Assembly (NCBI RefSeq): GCF_963668165.1
Contig: NZ_OY764211.1
Span: forward strand, 620,001-684,000
Direction: 5' to 3'
Length of the DNA: 64,000 nucleotides
Origin: Marispirochaeta sp.
GTDB taxonomy: Bacteria; Spirochaetota; Spirochaetia; JC444; Marispirochaetaceae
The position numbers were made by a program, and so were the translations under genes. This document shows, in pieces, positions 35,820-45,492 of this stretch (position 1 is the stretch's first letter; every line of letters begins with the position of its first letter). The notes beneath the pieces were generated by a model. It made no database searches and was not told the DNA's origin. It was given only the letters and a program-made list of their open reading frames with translations.

Positions 35820-38237
35820 CTATCCAACAGCAGGTCCAGGAACTTCATTTTGCTGGCAGTCAACAAGCTCATAAATCAGCACTGGTTTGTTTTTTCCCTT
35901 TACACGAATATTGTCGAGCTCCCGTACAGTAACCTTATCCTTTACAAAGCCGTAGGTAAATTCACTTATGATTATGGTAGTTCCGTACTGTTTGTTTGTT
36001 CCCTCCAGTCGTGCGCCTAGGTTAACAGGATCTCCCATCAGGGTATAGTTCATACGACCCTCGGATCCAACATTGCCGACAGTCATAATGCCGGAGTTAA
36101 TTCCTATGCCGATATGGATACGCTTTTCAGGTGGCCAGGATTCATTCAATTCTTCCAGAGCCTTCTGTTGCTTTAGCGCGCATTGACAGGCAAGCAGGGC
36201 GTGTTCTTCCTGAGGCAACGGTGCACCCCAAAAACACATTATCTCATCCCCAACGTATTTATCCAGCGTACCTTTGTGGTCAAGGATAATATCCGTCATG
36301 ACTGTGAAATAGACGTTCAGATGGTTTAAAAGCTCCTGGGGCGTCATGCTCTCAGAGAGGGTTGTAAAACCACGAACATCGGAAAAGAAAACCGTAAGCT
36401 GCTTATCAACGCCTCCAAGTTCGGGCGGGTTATCAATAAGATGGTCTACCACACCAGGGGACACATACTTTCCAAACATATTACGGATCATCCGCTTGTC
36501 CCGCTCTTCAGTCATAACGCGGTAGGCAATAATTGACAGAAACGTCAGTACCACCGCCGCGGCGGTCGGACTATAATCGATAATAAAATTCCGGGATTCA
36601 AAGATAATCGAAATACCTAAAAACAGAATTACAAGTCCGACAAGCAACAGCACCAGAGCCCACAGTGTGGACATGCGGGAGCTTATTAAGGCTACAAGCA
36701 TGATTGCTGCAAACAGCACAAGATAATTAACCCATGCCGGTACCCGGTACAAAAAGTTATCCATAAGTATGGTATTCAGAGCATTGGCGTGTATCTCAAC
36801 ACCGTACATTAATCCAAAGGGGGTCGGTTTCTCATCATCCGCGATGCCCCGCGCAAATGCTCCAACCATGATGATCTTGTTGCCCAGGGCTTTGGTGCGG
36901 GGCCAGGTATCGGGATCGACGGTAGGCGGATTAGCGGCATATCCAGCAAAAGAACGTACAGGAAAAGTCTTTCTGCCCTGAGGGTCGGCAAAGGATTTAG
37001 GACCCATGTAATTAATCAGCATATTCCCGTATTCATCAATGGGTATTTTAATTTCATCCAGTGTTTTGGTAACACCGGGCTTTTTCAGGCTTCCATCAGG
37101 ATTATAGACGGGATCGCGGATTGTAATTTCGTAGGGTATCCAACTGGAACTTGCCACATCGTATTCCATCGGCTCAGGTATACGTATGTACTCGCCCAGG
37201 ATAACTTCGAGGTCGTCACAGGTCTTGTTAAAATAATCCAGCGCCAGAGACAAAGTTATGGCAGGAACAAAGAAGTCCTGGTACTTACGAATAACATAAT
37301 AGGAATCGTCAATTTTTCCGTCATTATCAGTATCCACGGTACGCAGCGGCGCCTGGGCTACAATCTCGGCGGTAAGTTCAGCAAACTGTGCAGCAGAAAT
37401 ACCCGAAGGGATTGTATGCGGACGCTCATTTTTGTCCACCCATTCAAGACGTTCGAATTTTGAGCTATCCACCGGTAGAGCAGCTTCAGCTGATAATTCA
37501 TCAAGACGGTAGGTTTCTACAAGCCGGGATAATTTTGTTACAAGCTGTTGCCTGCGGTAGACTTTATCCGAGTCTGTATGAAAGTTTGCGTGTCCGTACC
37601 CGCGGCTGTTCCGACCGAAGGGAATCAAGGGCGGCTGAAGACCATAATAGGCGGGAATTTTATGCCAGTCCCCCTGAATATTGCTTACCTTCCCCCATCG
37701 TTCATATAAAACTTCCTGACGTTCAAAGAATTCATCATATTCCCTGGAAGACGGCGGAAATTCATCCAGCACGGTTTCAAGAAATACCCGTCCATTGTCT
37801 TCCAGCGCTTCCAGGAGCAGAACATCGTCATAGCCCTTTTGATCAGGTTCAATGAAAAAGATATCAAGGAAAACCGAGCGTTCCCGTTCATTCTGATTTT
37901 GTATGCGGGAAAAAGCGTTCAGAAGATCCGCTTCTCGATAGCGGGGAAAGGGCCATTTACCGAATTGACTCAATGAATTGAAATCGATGGCAACTATCAG
38001 AATGTCGTCGGATATCCTTGAATCAAATTCTTCCTGTGAAACCCCTTCCTGAATGCTTTCCCGATGTGTAATATTCTTAAAACCAAAATGAACATCCAGC
38101 ATCTGCTCTTCAATATTGCTGAATATGCTGGTACCTTCATTGAGCAGAAGGATTATGGCAAAAAGAAAAAAACCGATCAGAAACCCAAAATATTTAGTCT
38201 CCATAAATTTAGTTCTTCTTTTTTTGCTGCGTTTCAT
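35820..38237 (-). CDS. CHASE2 domain adenylate cyclase (class III)
   Basis: An 805-residue membrane signalling enzyme. Residues about 15-35 form the first helix, 35-480 an extracytoplasmic CHASE2 sensor (EQMLDVHFGFKN, DDILIVAIDFNSLSQFGKWPFPR), then three closely spaced helices (about 495-580), and a class III cyclase domain. The catalytic motifs are FFSDVRGFTTLSE and DKYVGDEIMCFWG with both metal Asp residues; the Lys in LDKYVGD and Thr in NYTLMGDPVNLGARLEG fit ATP rather than GTP. An aggggc SD precedes the ATG. It lies between TPR and lipoprotein genes. The signal sensed is unknown. Confidence 0.92.
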   Translation of the reverse strand: MKRSKKRRTKFMETKYFGFLIGFFLFAIILLLNEGTSIFSNIEEQMLDVHFGFKNITHRESIQEGVSQEEFDSRISDDILIVAIDFNSLSQFGKWPFPRYREADLLNAFSRIQNQNERERSVFLDIFFIEPDQKGYDDVLLLEALEDNGRVFLETVLDEFPPSSREYDEFFERQEVLYERWGKVSNIQGDWHKIPAYYGLQPPLIPFGRNSRGYGHANFHTDSDKVYRRQQLVTKLSRLVETYRLDELSAEAALPVDSSKFERLEWVDKNERPHTIPSGISAAQFAELTAEIVAQAPLRTVDTDNDGKIDDSYYVIRKYQDFFVPAITLSLALDYFNKTCDDLEVILGEYIRIPEPMEYDVASSSWIPYEITIRDPVYNPDGSLKKPGVTKTLDEIKIPIDEYGNMLINYMGPKSFADPQGRKTFPVRSFAGYAANPPTVDPDTWPRTKALGNKIIMVGAFARGIADDEKPTPFGLMYGVEIHANALNTILMDNFLYRVPAWVNYLVLFAAIMLVALISSRMSTLWALVLLLVGLVILFLGISIIFESRNFIIDYSPTAAAVVLTFLSIIAYRVMTEERDKRMIRNMFGKYVSPGVVDHLIDNPPELGGVDKQLTVFFSDVRGFTTLSESMTPQELLNHLNVYFTVMTDIILDHKGTLDKYVGDEIMCFWGAPLPQEEHALLACQCALKQQKALEELNESWPPEKRIHIGIGINSGIMTVGNVGSEGRMNYTLMGDPVNLGARLEGTNKQYGTTIIISEFTYGFVKDKVTVRELDNIRVKGKNKPVLIYELVDCQQNEVPGPAVG

Positions 38238-38265
38238 CCCTCTGCCCCTTTAAGAACGGAAGTGT

Positions 38266-38934
38266 TTAGTTGGAAATATTCAGTTCAATTATACGGCTTC
38301 GCGCCAGCTTTGTCCAATTACTCTGGGGGTAGCGCTCAATAAGCTCGTTATATGCATTAACAGCGTCATCTTCTGATTTCTGCTCCTCCAAACGGCCAAA
38401 AGAAAATATGGATCGGGGAGCCAGGGCTGTGTTTGGATACTCACTGGATATCCTGCGGTAGTTTTCCCGTGCCTTTTCTATTTCGCCGAGTTCTTCGAAG
38501 GCTGCGGCAGCATTATAAAGGGCGATGGGGGCAAGGTAACTCCGTTCATACTGTGCAGCAAGAGCAAGGTATTTCTCTGAAGAATTTGCCCACTCTTCAT
38601 TTTTATAATAGAAATCTCCCATCATGAATAAGCCCCTTTGATGGGCGTACGTTCCTGAATAGTCCTTTTCGATTTCACTGAAGATTTGCTCTACATCTTC
38701 GCCGATGCTCCTGCGCTTTTCAGTAGCGGCATTATTCCATTGAGAATAGATTTCTTCAAACTCTATAAGACTCGCAATGGCTTTTTTACTTTTTGCCGAT
38801 GATATGCCGTTCAGAATACCCAAAACAAGTAAAATAGTCAGTATCCCCGCCAGCGCGATGAGTAGAACTTTTTTCCTTTTCTGTATCCACTGAGCAATTC
38901 TGGCCCCTAGCTTCAGTTTTTCCTGATTTTCCAT
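38266..38934 (-). CDS. Membrane-anchored TPR protein (YfgM/BamD-like)
   Basis: A 222-residue protein with a cytoplasmic basic N-terminus, one membrane helix (about residues 24-44) and a periplasmic TPR region with units around residues 100, 138 and 175-215 (APIALYNAAAAFEELGEIEKARENYRRI, DAVNAYNELIERYPQSNWTKLAR are within these spans). The type II topology and repeats recall YfgM or CpoB-like helper proteins. It is one base from the upstream sigma-54 activator gene and 28 bases before the cyclase, so the three are probably cotranscribed. Confidence 0.85.
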   Translation of the reverse strand: MENQEKLKLGARIAQWIQKRKKVLLIALAGILTILLVLGILNGISSAKSKKAIASLIEFEEIYSQWNNAATEKRRSIGEDVEQIFSEIEKDYSGTYAHQRGLFMMGDFYYKNEEWANSSEKYLALAAQYERSYLAPIALYNAAAAFEELGEIEKARENYRRISSEYPNTALAPRSIFSFGRLEEQKSEDDAVNAYNELIERYPQSNWTKLARSRIIELNISN

Positions 38935-38935
38935 T

Positions 38936-40462
38936 TCAGTACTCCTCGTTTTCGTTGGTCATATTAATATTAAGCTCTTTTATGAGTCGTGATAAATAGG
39001 TTCTCTGTATCCCCAGCTCTCTTGCTGCGTGCTTTTGAACTCCACCGTTTTTCTTAAGGGTGTCCGCGACAAAATGCCGTTTGAACAGATTTATTGCTTC
39101 TTTTAAAGTCCTTCCCTGATACAAAACCGGGCTTTCGGCACCATCCTGCATAAGCATTAAATCGTCGGCTTGAAGTGTTTCATTAGCGGATAAAACGACT
39201 GCCCGTTCAATGACGTTCTGTAATTCCCGGACATTACCGGGCCATTCGTACCGCATTAAGATATCCATTGCTTCAGAAGAAAATCCGCTTATTCGCTTGT
39301 TCATCTCCCTACTGTACAATGTAAGGAAATGGTCGGCAAGTAAAGGAACATCTTCCTGACGATCCCTCAAAGGTGGTACCGTAATAGGCAAAACATTCAG
39401 CCGGTAATAAAGGTCCCGGCGGAAACTGTTGTTTTCGATGGATTTTGACAGATTCCGGTTTGTGGCAGCAATAATGCGAACGTCCGAACTCATTGGCTCC
39501 GAGGACCCTACCCGCTCAAAAATCCTACTCTGCAGTACCCGCAGTAGCTTAGCCTGCACATTTATGGGTACTTCCCCGATTTCATCAAGAAAAATTGTAC
39601 CCCCATCGGCGAGTTCAAAACGTCCGCGCCGGTCCTGTGCAGCATCAGTGAATGCTCCTTTTACGTGACCGAAAAGCTCACTTTCAATGAGACTTTCAGG
39701 TAATGCGGCACAATTCACACGAATAAAAGGTCCATTCCTGCGGTGGGAACTCTGGTGTATCTGCTCTGCTATCAACTCCTTACCAACGCCGCTCTCACCG
39801 GTAATTAAAACCGAACTGTCTGTTGCTGCTGCTTTATGGGCAATAGTCAGACAGTTGCAAATTGCCTCGCTATTGCCGACAAAGGTTGAATACTTCTTCT
39901 CATCAATCTGTCCGCGAAGAAATGAGACCTCGTTCTGAACCAACTGGAAACTCCTGGCATTCACAATAGCCAGAGCGGCCTGATTGGCAAAGATTTCCAG
40001 CCATTCCAGGTCTCCCTGTTCAAAAAGTTCTCCTTCGGTTTTGTTAATAATCTCTATTACCCCGACGCATTGCTCCTTTATCCGCATTGGAACTGCAAGG
40101 ATTGATCTGGTAGCAAATCCAACCTGTTGGCTTATGTCAGCATAAAAACGGTCATCTTTCGCTACATCATTTACAATAAGACTGCGGTTATTCTGGGCTA
40201 CCCAGCCGGCGATTCCTTCTCCAAGGTTCAGGGAATACTGCTGCACATCCGGCCCCTTTGAGCCCAGGGAAATCTCGAAATAGAGTTTGTTGTTTTCGGA
40301 GTTGAGCAGCAATAAAGAAGACGCCTCACCAGCGGTGAGGCGCGTCGCCGATTCCAGGATCCGTGTAAGCAGAGCTTTCGGGTCTGAATAATCAGAGTTT
40401 ATGAGAGTATTAATCTCAATTAGTGTTTCGAATTTACCAGCATCAATATTTCGGCTGAGCAT
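38936..40462 (-). CDS. GAF domain sigma-54-dependent transcriptional activator
   Basis: A 508-residue enhancer-binding protein. Residues about 15-165 form a GAF sensor domain; the AAA+ domain carries Walker A GESGVGKE near residue 219, the sigma-54 contact loop as GAFTDA (rather than GAFTGA) near 271, Walker B GGTIFLDEIGE and the R-finger region; the end is a Fis-type helix-turn-helix (AARELGIQRTYLSRLIKELNI). There is no receiver domain, so it likely responds to a small ligand via GAF. Sigma-54 itself is not encoded in this window. It sits between rpsA and the TPR-cyclase genes. Confidence 0.93.
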   Translation of the reverse strand: MLSRNIDAGKFETLIEINTLINSDYSDPKALLTRILESATRLTAGEASSLLLLNSENNKLYFEISLGSKGPDVQQYSLNLGEGIAGWVAQNNRSLIVNDVAKDDRFYADISQQVGFATRSILAVPMRIKEQCVGVIEIINKTEGELFEQGDLEWLEIFANQAALAIVNARSFQLVQNEVSFLRGQIDEKKYSTFVGNSEAICNCLTIAHKAAATDSSVLITGESGVGKELIAEQIHQSSHRRNGPFIRVNCAALPESLIESELFGHVKGAFTDAAQDRRGRFELADGGTIFLDEIGEVPINVQAKLLRVLQSRIFERVGSSEPMSSDVRIIAATNRNLSKSIENNSFRRDLYYRLNVLPITVPPLRDRQEDVPLLADHFLTLYSREMNKRISGFSSEAMDILMRYEWPGNVRELQNVIERAVVLSANETLQADDLMLMQDGAESPVLYQGRTLKEAINLFKRHFVADTLKKNGGVQKHAARELGIQRTYLSRLIKELNINMTNENEEY

Positions 40463-40474
40463 ACCATAACTAAA

Positions 40475-42175
40475 CTATGAATCGATACCTTTGTCTTTCA
40501 GAAAATCACCAAGGGTAAAGGTCGATTCCTCCTCTTCATCATGGATGTATTTCGCCATCTCTTTCCGCTGTTGTTTCTTTTTAAGATCGCGAATAGAGAG
40601 GCCGAGGCGCTGAGTGTTGGTATTGATTTCTATAACCGCAGCGGTAACAGGCTCGCCTTCCTTGAATACTGTTCCAAGATCTTCAACTGGTTCTTCTCCC
40701 GGACCGAAGCAGTGGGCACGCGGAATAAGGCCTTCGATATCACCCTGAACCCGTACAAAAACACCGAAATCAGTGATTCCGCTCACAGTACCTTCAATCC
40801 TGCTTCCCTTAGGATAGGCTGATTTCAAAGCCTGCCAGGGATCATCGGAAAGCTGCTTTACTCCAAGCCGTATACGACGTGCTTCCTTATCAAGCTCAAT
40901 AACCGAAACCTCAATCTTCTCGCCTTCCTTCAGCATTGCCGAGGGATGACGGATTTTTTTGGTCCAGGAAAGGTCATCAACATGCAGAAAGCCGTCAATT
41001 CCCTCTTCTATCTCAAGAAAAGCCCCGGCATTAGTCAATTTCTTTACCTCGAGAGTCATCCGTTTACCAACAGGATACTGTTCTTCAATTGAGTCCCAGG
41101 GATTTGGCAGTACCTGCTTCAATCCAAGAGAAACTCTGCCGGCTTCAAGATCATAGTCCAGGATTTTAACCTCAACTTCGTCGCCAATAGCGAGAACCTC
41201 TTTCGGGTGCTTTATTCTTTTAACCCAGGACAGTTCAGAAACATGGGCCAAACCTTCAATCCCGTCCTCCAGTTCTATAAAAGCGCCGAAGTCAGCAAGT
41301 TTGGTCACCTTTCCCTTTACAACATCGTCAATGTGGTATTTATTTTCAAAAATGGTCCATGGATCGGGCGTCAGGTGTTTCAGAGAAAGATTGATCTTCT
41401 TCGATTCGGGATCAATCTTGATTACCTTGACCTTAACCAATTCATCTTTTTTTACGTAGTCTTTGGGACGAGATGCGTGTCCCCAGCTCATATCATTAAT
41501 ATGCAATAGTCCGTCGAAACCACCCAGATCAATAAAAGCGCCGAATGAAGTAAAGGATTTTGCCCGTCCTTCAACTTCATCGCCTTCCTGGATGTTGTTG
41601 AAAAATTCTTCCTTCTTGTTTTCAATCTCCCGTTCAAGCCAGGATCGGCGGGACAGTACGATTCGTGCGCGTTTCTCTTTCTGGAAGCGTTCAATCAAAA
41701 ATTTTGACTTTGCGCCTACAAAGGTTTCAGGATCCTCTACACGACGAACATCTGTTTGACTCATGGGATTAAAAGCTGTAATTCCATAACCCAGATCAAC
41801 TTCAAACCCGCCTTTTATGACCTTTGAGAAGGTTCCTTCCACAGGCTCCTGTTTCTCAGACGCCTCTTTAAGGACCCGCCAAAATGAAATCATATCTGCC
41901 CGTCGTTTAGAAACGACAACTTGTCCGCCCTTTCCCTCTTTGCTGACAAGGACAACGGATACCGTGTCGCCGATCGAGGGTTCCTGATCGAACTCTTCAG
42001 TCGGGATTTTACCTTCTGATTTGTACCCTACATCGACAAATACTTGCTCCGGACCAATCTCGATTACTGTACCTTCAACGAGCTGGCCCTCTTCCAATTC
42101 ATCGAGGCTCTTGAGGTATTCTTCCTGGAGTTCGGACTGTATCATCTCTCCGCTGTTAGGCTCTCGATCACTCAT
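40475..42175 (-). CDS. rpsA: 30S ribosomal protein bS1
   Basis: A 566-residue protein with six S1 OB-fold repeats. Later repeats are nearly complete (VKGKVTKLADFGAFIELEDGIEGLAHVSELSW type, about residues 290-360; similar modules near 205, 375 and 460), while the first two are more divergent, as usual. The acidic N-terminus (SELQEEYLKSLDELEEGQLVEG) is typical. bS1 recruits mRNA to the 30S subunit. It follows cmk by 25 bases; in Treponema pallidum the equivalents are reported as one fused product, here they are separate genes. Confidence 0.96.
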   Translation of the reverse strand: MSDREPNSGEMIQSELQEEYLKSLDELEEGQLVEGTVIEIGPEQVFVDVGYKSEGKIPTEEFDQEPSIGDTVSVVLVSKEGKGGQVVVSKRRADMISFWRVLKEASEKQEPVEGTFSKVIKGGFEVDLGYGITAFNPMSQTDVRRVEDPETFVGAKSKFLIERFQKEKRARIVLSRRSWLEREIENKKEEFFNNIQEGDEVEGRAKSFTSFGAFIDLGGFDGLLHINDMSWGHASRPKDYVKKDELVKVKVIKIDPESKKINLSLKHLTPDPWTIFENKYHIDDVVKGKVTKLADFGAFIELEDGIEGLAHVSELSWVKRIKHPKEVLAIGDEVEVKILDYDLEAGRVSLGLKQVLPNPWDSIEEQYPVGKRMTLEVKKLTNAGAFLEIEEGIDGFLHVDDLSWTKKIRHPSAMLKEGEKIEVSVIELDKEARRIRLGVKQLSDDPWQALKSAYPKGSRIEGTVSGITDFGVFVRVQGDIEGLIPRAHCFGPGEEPVEDLGTVFKEGEPVTAAVIEINTNTQRLGLSIRDLKKKQQRKEMAKYIHDEEEESTFTLGDFLKDKGIDS

Positions 42176-42200
42176 GCTTCGACTCGGTCTCCTCGATATT

Positions 42201-42842
42201 TTAACGCTGCATCTCTTGAATTTTACGTACTACTTTGGCACAAACTTCTTCTATGGTCAAGCCCGAAGTATCGACATAAAGCGCATCTTCGGACCTTACA
42301 AGGCGACCCCATTCCTTGGAGCGGTCTATGGCATCCCGATTCCGGATTCCCTCAGCGATCTCTTCGAGGCTGAGCCCGCTCACTCCCTGGTCAAAACGAC
42401 GTTTTGCCCGGACCTCCGGTGACGCATCGAGAAAAACCTTTAGATCAGCATCCGGAAACACCACGGTTGCAATGTCCCGGCCCTCGACAATTATGTCCCG
42501 GCGATGGGAAATTTCCCGCAAGCGCTGATTAACCCACTGCCTGACGCCGCGGAAGGAGGAAACCTGGGCAACCTGGGCATCAACTTTGTCGCTGTGAAGC
42601 TGGTGAGTAATATCTTTTCCCTTCAGATAGATCTGACCATCCTTATACGAAAAATCCATTGAAGCAGCGTAAGCTTCCACGACATTCTGCTGTGTCAGGT
42701 CAATTTGTTCACTCAGGGCACTATAGGTAACGGCACGGTAAAAATTCCCGGAGTTCAGGTAATGAAACCCCGTCTGTCTGGAAAGTTCACTGGAAATACT
42801 GCTTTTCCCGACACCCGCCGGTCCGTCTATCGCTATGACCAT
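42201..42842 (-). CDS. cmk: (d)CMP kinase
   Basis: A 213-residue nucleoside monophosphate kinase converting CMP/dCMP to the diphosphate. P-loop GPAGVGKSS at residue 6, the LNSGNFYRAVTY substrate region, VEGRDIATVVFPDADLKVFLDAS, and the lid RNRDAIDRS are all characteristic. The start overlaps the rluB-type gene by 10 bases; rpsA follows. The cmk-rpsA pair is a common conserved linkage. Confidence 0.95.
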   Translation of the reverse strand: MVIAIDGPAGVGKSSISSELSRQTGFHYLNSGNFYRAVTYSALSEQIDLTQQNVVEAYAASMDFSYKDGQIYLKGKDITHQLHSDKVDAQVAQVSSFRGVRQWVNQRLREISHRRDIIVEGRDIATVVFPDADLKVFLDASPEVRAKRRFDQGVSGLSLEEIAEGIRNRDAIDRSKEWGRLVRSEDALYVDTSGLTIEEVCAKVVRKIQEMQR

Positions 42843-43573
42843 AAGGCCCCCTCGTTTTTATACCCAAGTTCTCTTAGATCCCGCTCTTTAAGCAGGCGGT
42901 ATTCACCGGGAACCATTCCTTTCAATTTAACAGATCCAATCCGTACGCGATGCAGCTTTTTAACCCGTATTTTATGATGATGAAAGAGCCTGCGAATCTC
43001 GCGGTTTTTACCCTCTTTCAGAATAAGATAGGCCACCTTTTCGCCCACAATTTTATATGAACTGATGGACAGCTCCTCGTCTTCGATCCTTATTCCTCTT
43101 ACAAAACTGTCCAGAAGTTCCGTTGACATCAGACGGGATACTTCCACCTGGTACTCCTTTTCGATACCGACAGCAGGGCTTGTTATAAAGCGGCTAAACT
43201 CCCCGTCATTGGTAAGAAACATGAGTCCCGATGAAAGATAATCCAGCCTGCCCACGTGGAAAAGTCGGAAAGGGAATTTTCCCTTGATTATATCCGCCAC
43301 CGTTGTACGCCCCTCCGGATCTTTCAGCGAGGAAACCACGAACTTCGGCTTATACAGGGCGATATAAATAAACCTGCGGTCAGGGTAAACTTTTTTATGG
43401 TCGACTTCCACTGAATCGTTCAGGGAAACCTTTTCTCCCATACGGGTCACAACTTTTCCATTGACTCGGACGCGCCCCTGGCGGATCAGATCTTCAGACC
43501 CCCGTCGTGACGCAATCCCTGAGCGGGCAAGAAATACCTGTAACCGGATTTCGTTATCTTTTTTATCTGCCAT
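42833..43573 (-). CDS. Pseudouridine synthase, RluB/RsuA family
   Basis: A 246-residue rRNA pseudouridine synthase with an N-terminal S4 RNA-binding domain (VFLARSGIASRRGSEDLI, residues about 10-60) and a catalytic domain with the GRLDYLSSGLMFLTNDG motif whose Asp is catalytic. EGKNREIRRLFHHHKIRVKKLHRVRIG near the end is also conserved. I use ATG 43573 (MADKKD); a TTG nine bases upstream is possible. It overlaps scpB upstream and cmk downstream. RluB (23S U2605-type) is the likeliest subgroup but RsuA or RluE activity cannot be excluded. Confidence 0.9.
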   Translation of the reverse strand: MADKKDNEIRLQVFLARSGIASRRGSEDLIRQGRVRVNGKVVTRMGEKVSLNDSVEVDHKKVYPDRRFIYIALYKPKFVVSSLKDPEGRTTVADIIKGKFPFRLFHVGRLDYLSSGLMFLTNDGEFSRFITSPAVGIEKEYQVEVSRLMSTELLDSFVRGIRIEDEELSISSYKIVGEKVAYLILKEGKNREIRRLFHHHKIRVKKLHRVRIGSVKLKGMVPGEYRLLKERDLRELGYKNEGALWS

Positions 43574-44105
43574 CAAGTTCAAACCTGTCCTGATTCAATT
43601 CATCTAGTTTGGGGAGATCGGCGATACTGCGCAAACGGAACACCTTAAGGAACTCCTTGGTTGTTCCGTATTGGACCGGCCGTCCCGGGGCCTCTTTTTT
43701 ACCCACCTCTTTAATAAGATTTCTTCCTAACAGAAGTTTTATCATGCCGTCAGCACTTACCCCGCGGATTCCTTCGATCTCACCCCGGGTAATCGGCTGT
43801 GAATAGGCAATAATGGAAAGAGTCTCCATGGCGGCGCGGGAAAGTTTGGCGTCGTTTTTTTTTCCATACCGTTCCTTAAGGTCGTCCCAGAGTTCCTCCT
43901 TGGGACTTAAAAGAAATCCTCCGCCTATTTCGCGCAAATCAAGACCGTGCTCCTGTTCGGCGTAATGCTCTTCTATAAACTTCAAGGAACCTTCCACAAT
44001 GTCCTTGTCCAGGCGGCTGATTTTAGCAATGGTCTTGACATCTATGGGCTCAGACTCCAAAAACAATATGGCTTCGATTATCGCTGCTTCACGTTCCAGG
44101 GTCAT
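43563..44105 (-). CDS. scpB: Segregation and condensation protein B
   Basis: A 180-residue winged-helix kleisin-interacting subunit of the SMC condensin complex. Matches include EAAIIEAILFLESEPIDVKTIA at the start, the ETLSIIAYSQPITRGEIEGIRGV block, and GRPVQYGTTKEFLKVF. ATG 44105 has gggaggat just upstream and gives the standard N-terminus; a longer in-frame start at 44225 would lie inside scpA. The start overlaps the scpA 3' end by 17 bases. Confidence 0.94.
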   Translation of the reverse strand: MTLEREAAIIEAILFLESEPIDVKTIAKISRLDKDIVEGSLKFIEEHYAEQEHGLDLREIGGGFLLSPKEELWDDLKERYGKKNDAKLSRAAMETLSIIAYSQPITRGEIEGIRGVSADGMIKLLLGRNLIKEVGKKEAPGRPVQYGTTKEFLKVFRLRSIADLPKLDELNQDRFELDGR

Positions 44106-44940
44106 ATCCTCCCTGCTCCTCTTCGGTGTTTGTCGGGGTGCCGGGCTCCTCTTCGTACTCCATTTCCTCCCCGGTGTATTCATCGTCCTTACCTGCGTCA
44201 GGATGGCTGTAGATACGGATATCACCGAACATCCGGTTTTGATAAATAGAAATACGCTTAAGCTTTACCAGCTCAAGAATTGCCAGAAAAGCGCAGATTA
44301 TCTCCATAATGGAGTTTTCTTTTATCACCAAATCAGTAAACAGGCAGTATTCTTGTTCATCAAGCAGTTCATTTACCAGGCTGATCTTTTCGTTAATTGA
44401 AACCTCTTCGTATAGATCGATAATCCGTTCCGATGAGATATTCGAAATAAGGGACGAAAAGGTTTTTAAGAGTTCCCAGACATCGATTTTATCCCACAAA
44501 TCGTCCTTGTCGTCAAAGGGCAATATCCTCTGCTTCTTTTTCCTCTCTATGGCCCACTCGCTTTCACTTTCTTTATCCATCATTATTTCAGAAATCTTTT
44601 TGTACTTCTGATATTCGATCAGACGTTCAACAAGTTCCTGCCTGGGGTCCTCAAGTTCATCGTCAAAATCGACTTCCACGGGAAGCAACATGCGGGATTT
44701 TATATAAAGCAGTGTCGCCGCCATAACATAAAACTCGGTAATGTTATCCAGATTTACAGCTTCAGCGATATTCAGATATTCGAGATATTGTTCAGTTATC
44801 TCGGCTATTGGAATATCATAGATATTAATTTCCGATTTTTTTATGAGAAAAAGCAGAAGATCCAGGGGGCCCTCAAACTGATTCAGCTTGAAACGATAAT
44901 GATCGTTACTGCTTTCGTTTGTTACCGTACTTGCTTCCAT
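44089..44940 (-). CDS. scpA: Segregation and condensation protein A
   Basis: A 283-residue kleisin that bridges SMC heads. The N-terminal FEGPLDLLLFLIKKSEINIYDIPIAEITEQYLEYL and the ATLLYIKSRMLLP segment are hallmarks. The C-terminal winged helix is followed by an acidic tail rich in Glu (about residues 255-283) that is longer than usual. SD ggaaggg is upstream of the ATG. It overlaps folK and scpB at its ends. Confidence 0.94.
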   Translation of the reverse strand: MEASTVTNESSNDHYRFKLNQFEGPLDLLLFLIKKSEINIYDIPIAEITEQYLEYLNIAEAVNLDNITEFYVMAATLLYIKSRMLLPVEVDFDDELEDPRQELVERLIEYQKYKKISEIMMDKESESEWAIERKKKQRILPFDDKDDLWDKIDVWELLKTFSSLISNISSERIIDLYEEVSINEKISLVNELLDEQEYCLFTDLVIKENSIMEIICAFLAILELVKLKRISIYQNRMFGDIRIYSHPDAGKDDEYTGEEMEYEEEPGTPTNTEEEQGGYDPGT

Positions 44941-45460
44941 ACCCTTCCGCGCGATCCTCCCACGACAAGGTAGTACTATAGTGGTTCAATGAGATGTAGT
45001 AAATACCCTGAGCTTCCAGACTTCTGGCATACTCCGCGTAAAAAATCCCGGTTCCCGGTTCCTTCAGTAACGGATCGAGCTCCAGCATCGGAACGAGCGC
45101 GAACTTTCTTTCTGTCATGCGGGGATGAGGGACAACCAGGTTTTCCCTGCTGATAATCTCATTTCCGTACAGAAGAATATCGATATCCAGGGTTCTGGGC
45201 CCTTTTGGTCTGTGTGGATCCCTCCGACGCCCGTGCTTCTTTTCAATAGCCTGGACAAGCATAAGCAGCTCCAGGGGACTTTTACGGGTCAGGCCGGTAC
45301 ACACGGCGTTCTGAAAAAGGGGCTGATTCTCATCGTCCCTGGGTAGTGTCCGATAGATGGATGACAAAACCATTTCTCTGAGAAAAGAACCTGTTTCCAG
45401 CGCAGCCTGTCTGATAGTAACTTCAGAATCACCGGAATTTGATCCAAGGCCCAGGTACAC
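44906..45460 (-). CDS. folK: 2-amino-4-hydroxy-6-hydroxymethyldihydropteridine diphosphokinase
   Basis: A 184-residue HPPK of folate synthesis, transferring pyrophosphate from ATP to the pterin. LGLGSNSGD at the N-terminus, the FQNAVC motif, and GPRTLDIDILLYG with the metal Asp pair are diagnostic; PHPRMTERKFALVPMLEL follows. I prefer GTG 45460, which has gagg five bases upstream and starts the protein directly at the first strand; a TTG at 45496 would add 12 residues. The region beyond about residue 160 overlaps scpA and is not part of the usual family core. No other folate genes are nearby. Confidence 0.9.
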   Translation of the reverse strand: MYLGLGSNSGDSEVTIRQAALETGSFLREMVLSSIYRTLPRDDENQPLFQNAVCTGLTRKSPLELLMLVQAIEKKHGRRRDPHRPKGPRTLDIDILLYGNEIISRENLVVPHPRMTERKFALVPMLELDPLLKEPGTGIFYAEYARSLEAQGIYYISLNHYSTTLSWEDRAEGYGSKYGNKRKQ

Positions 45461-45492
45461 CCAGACCTCACCACCATACTCCTTTATATCGA

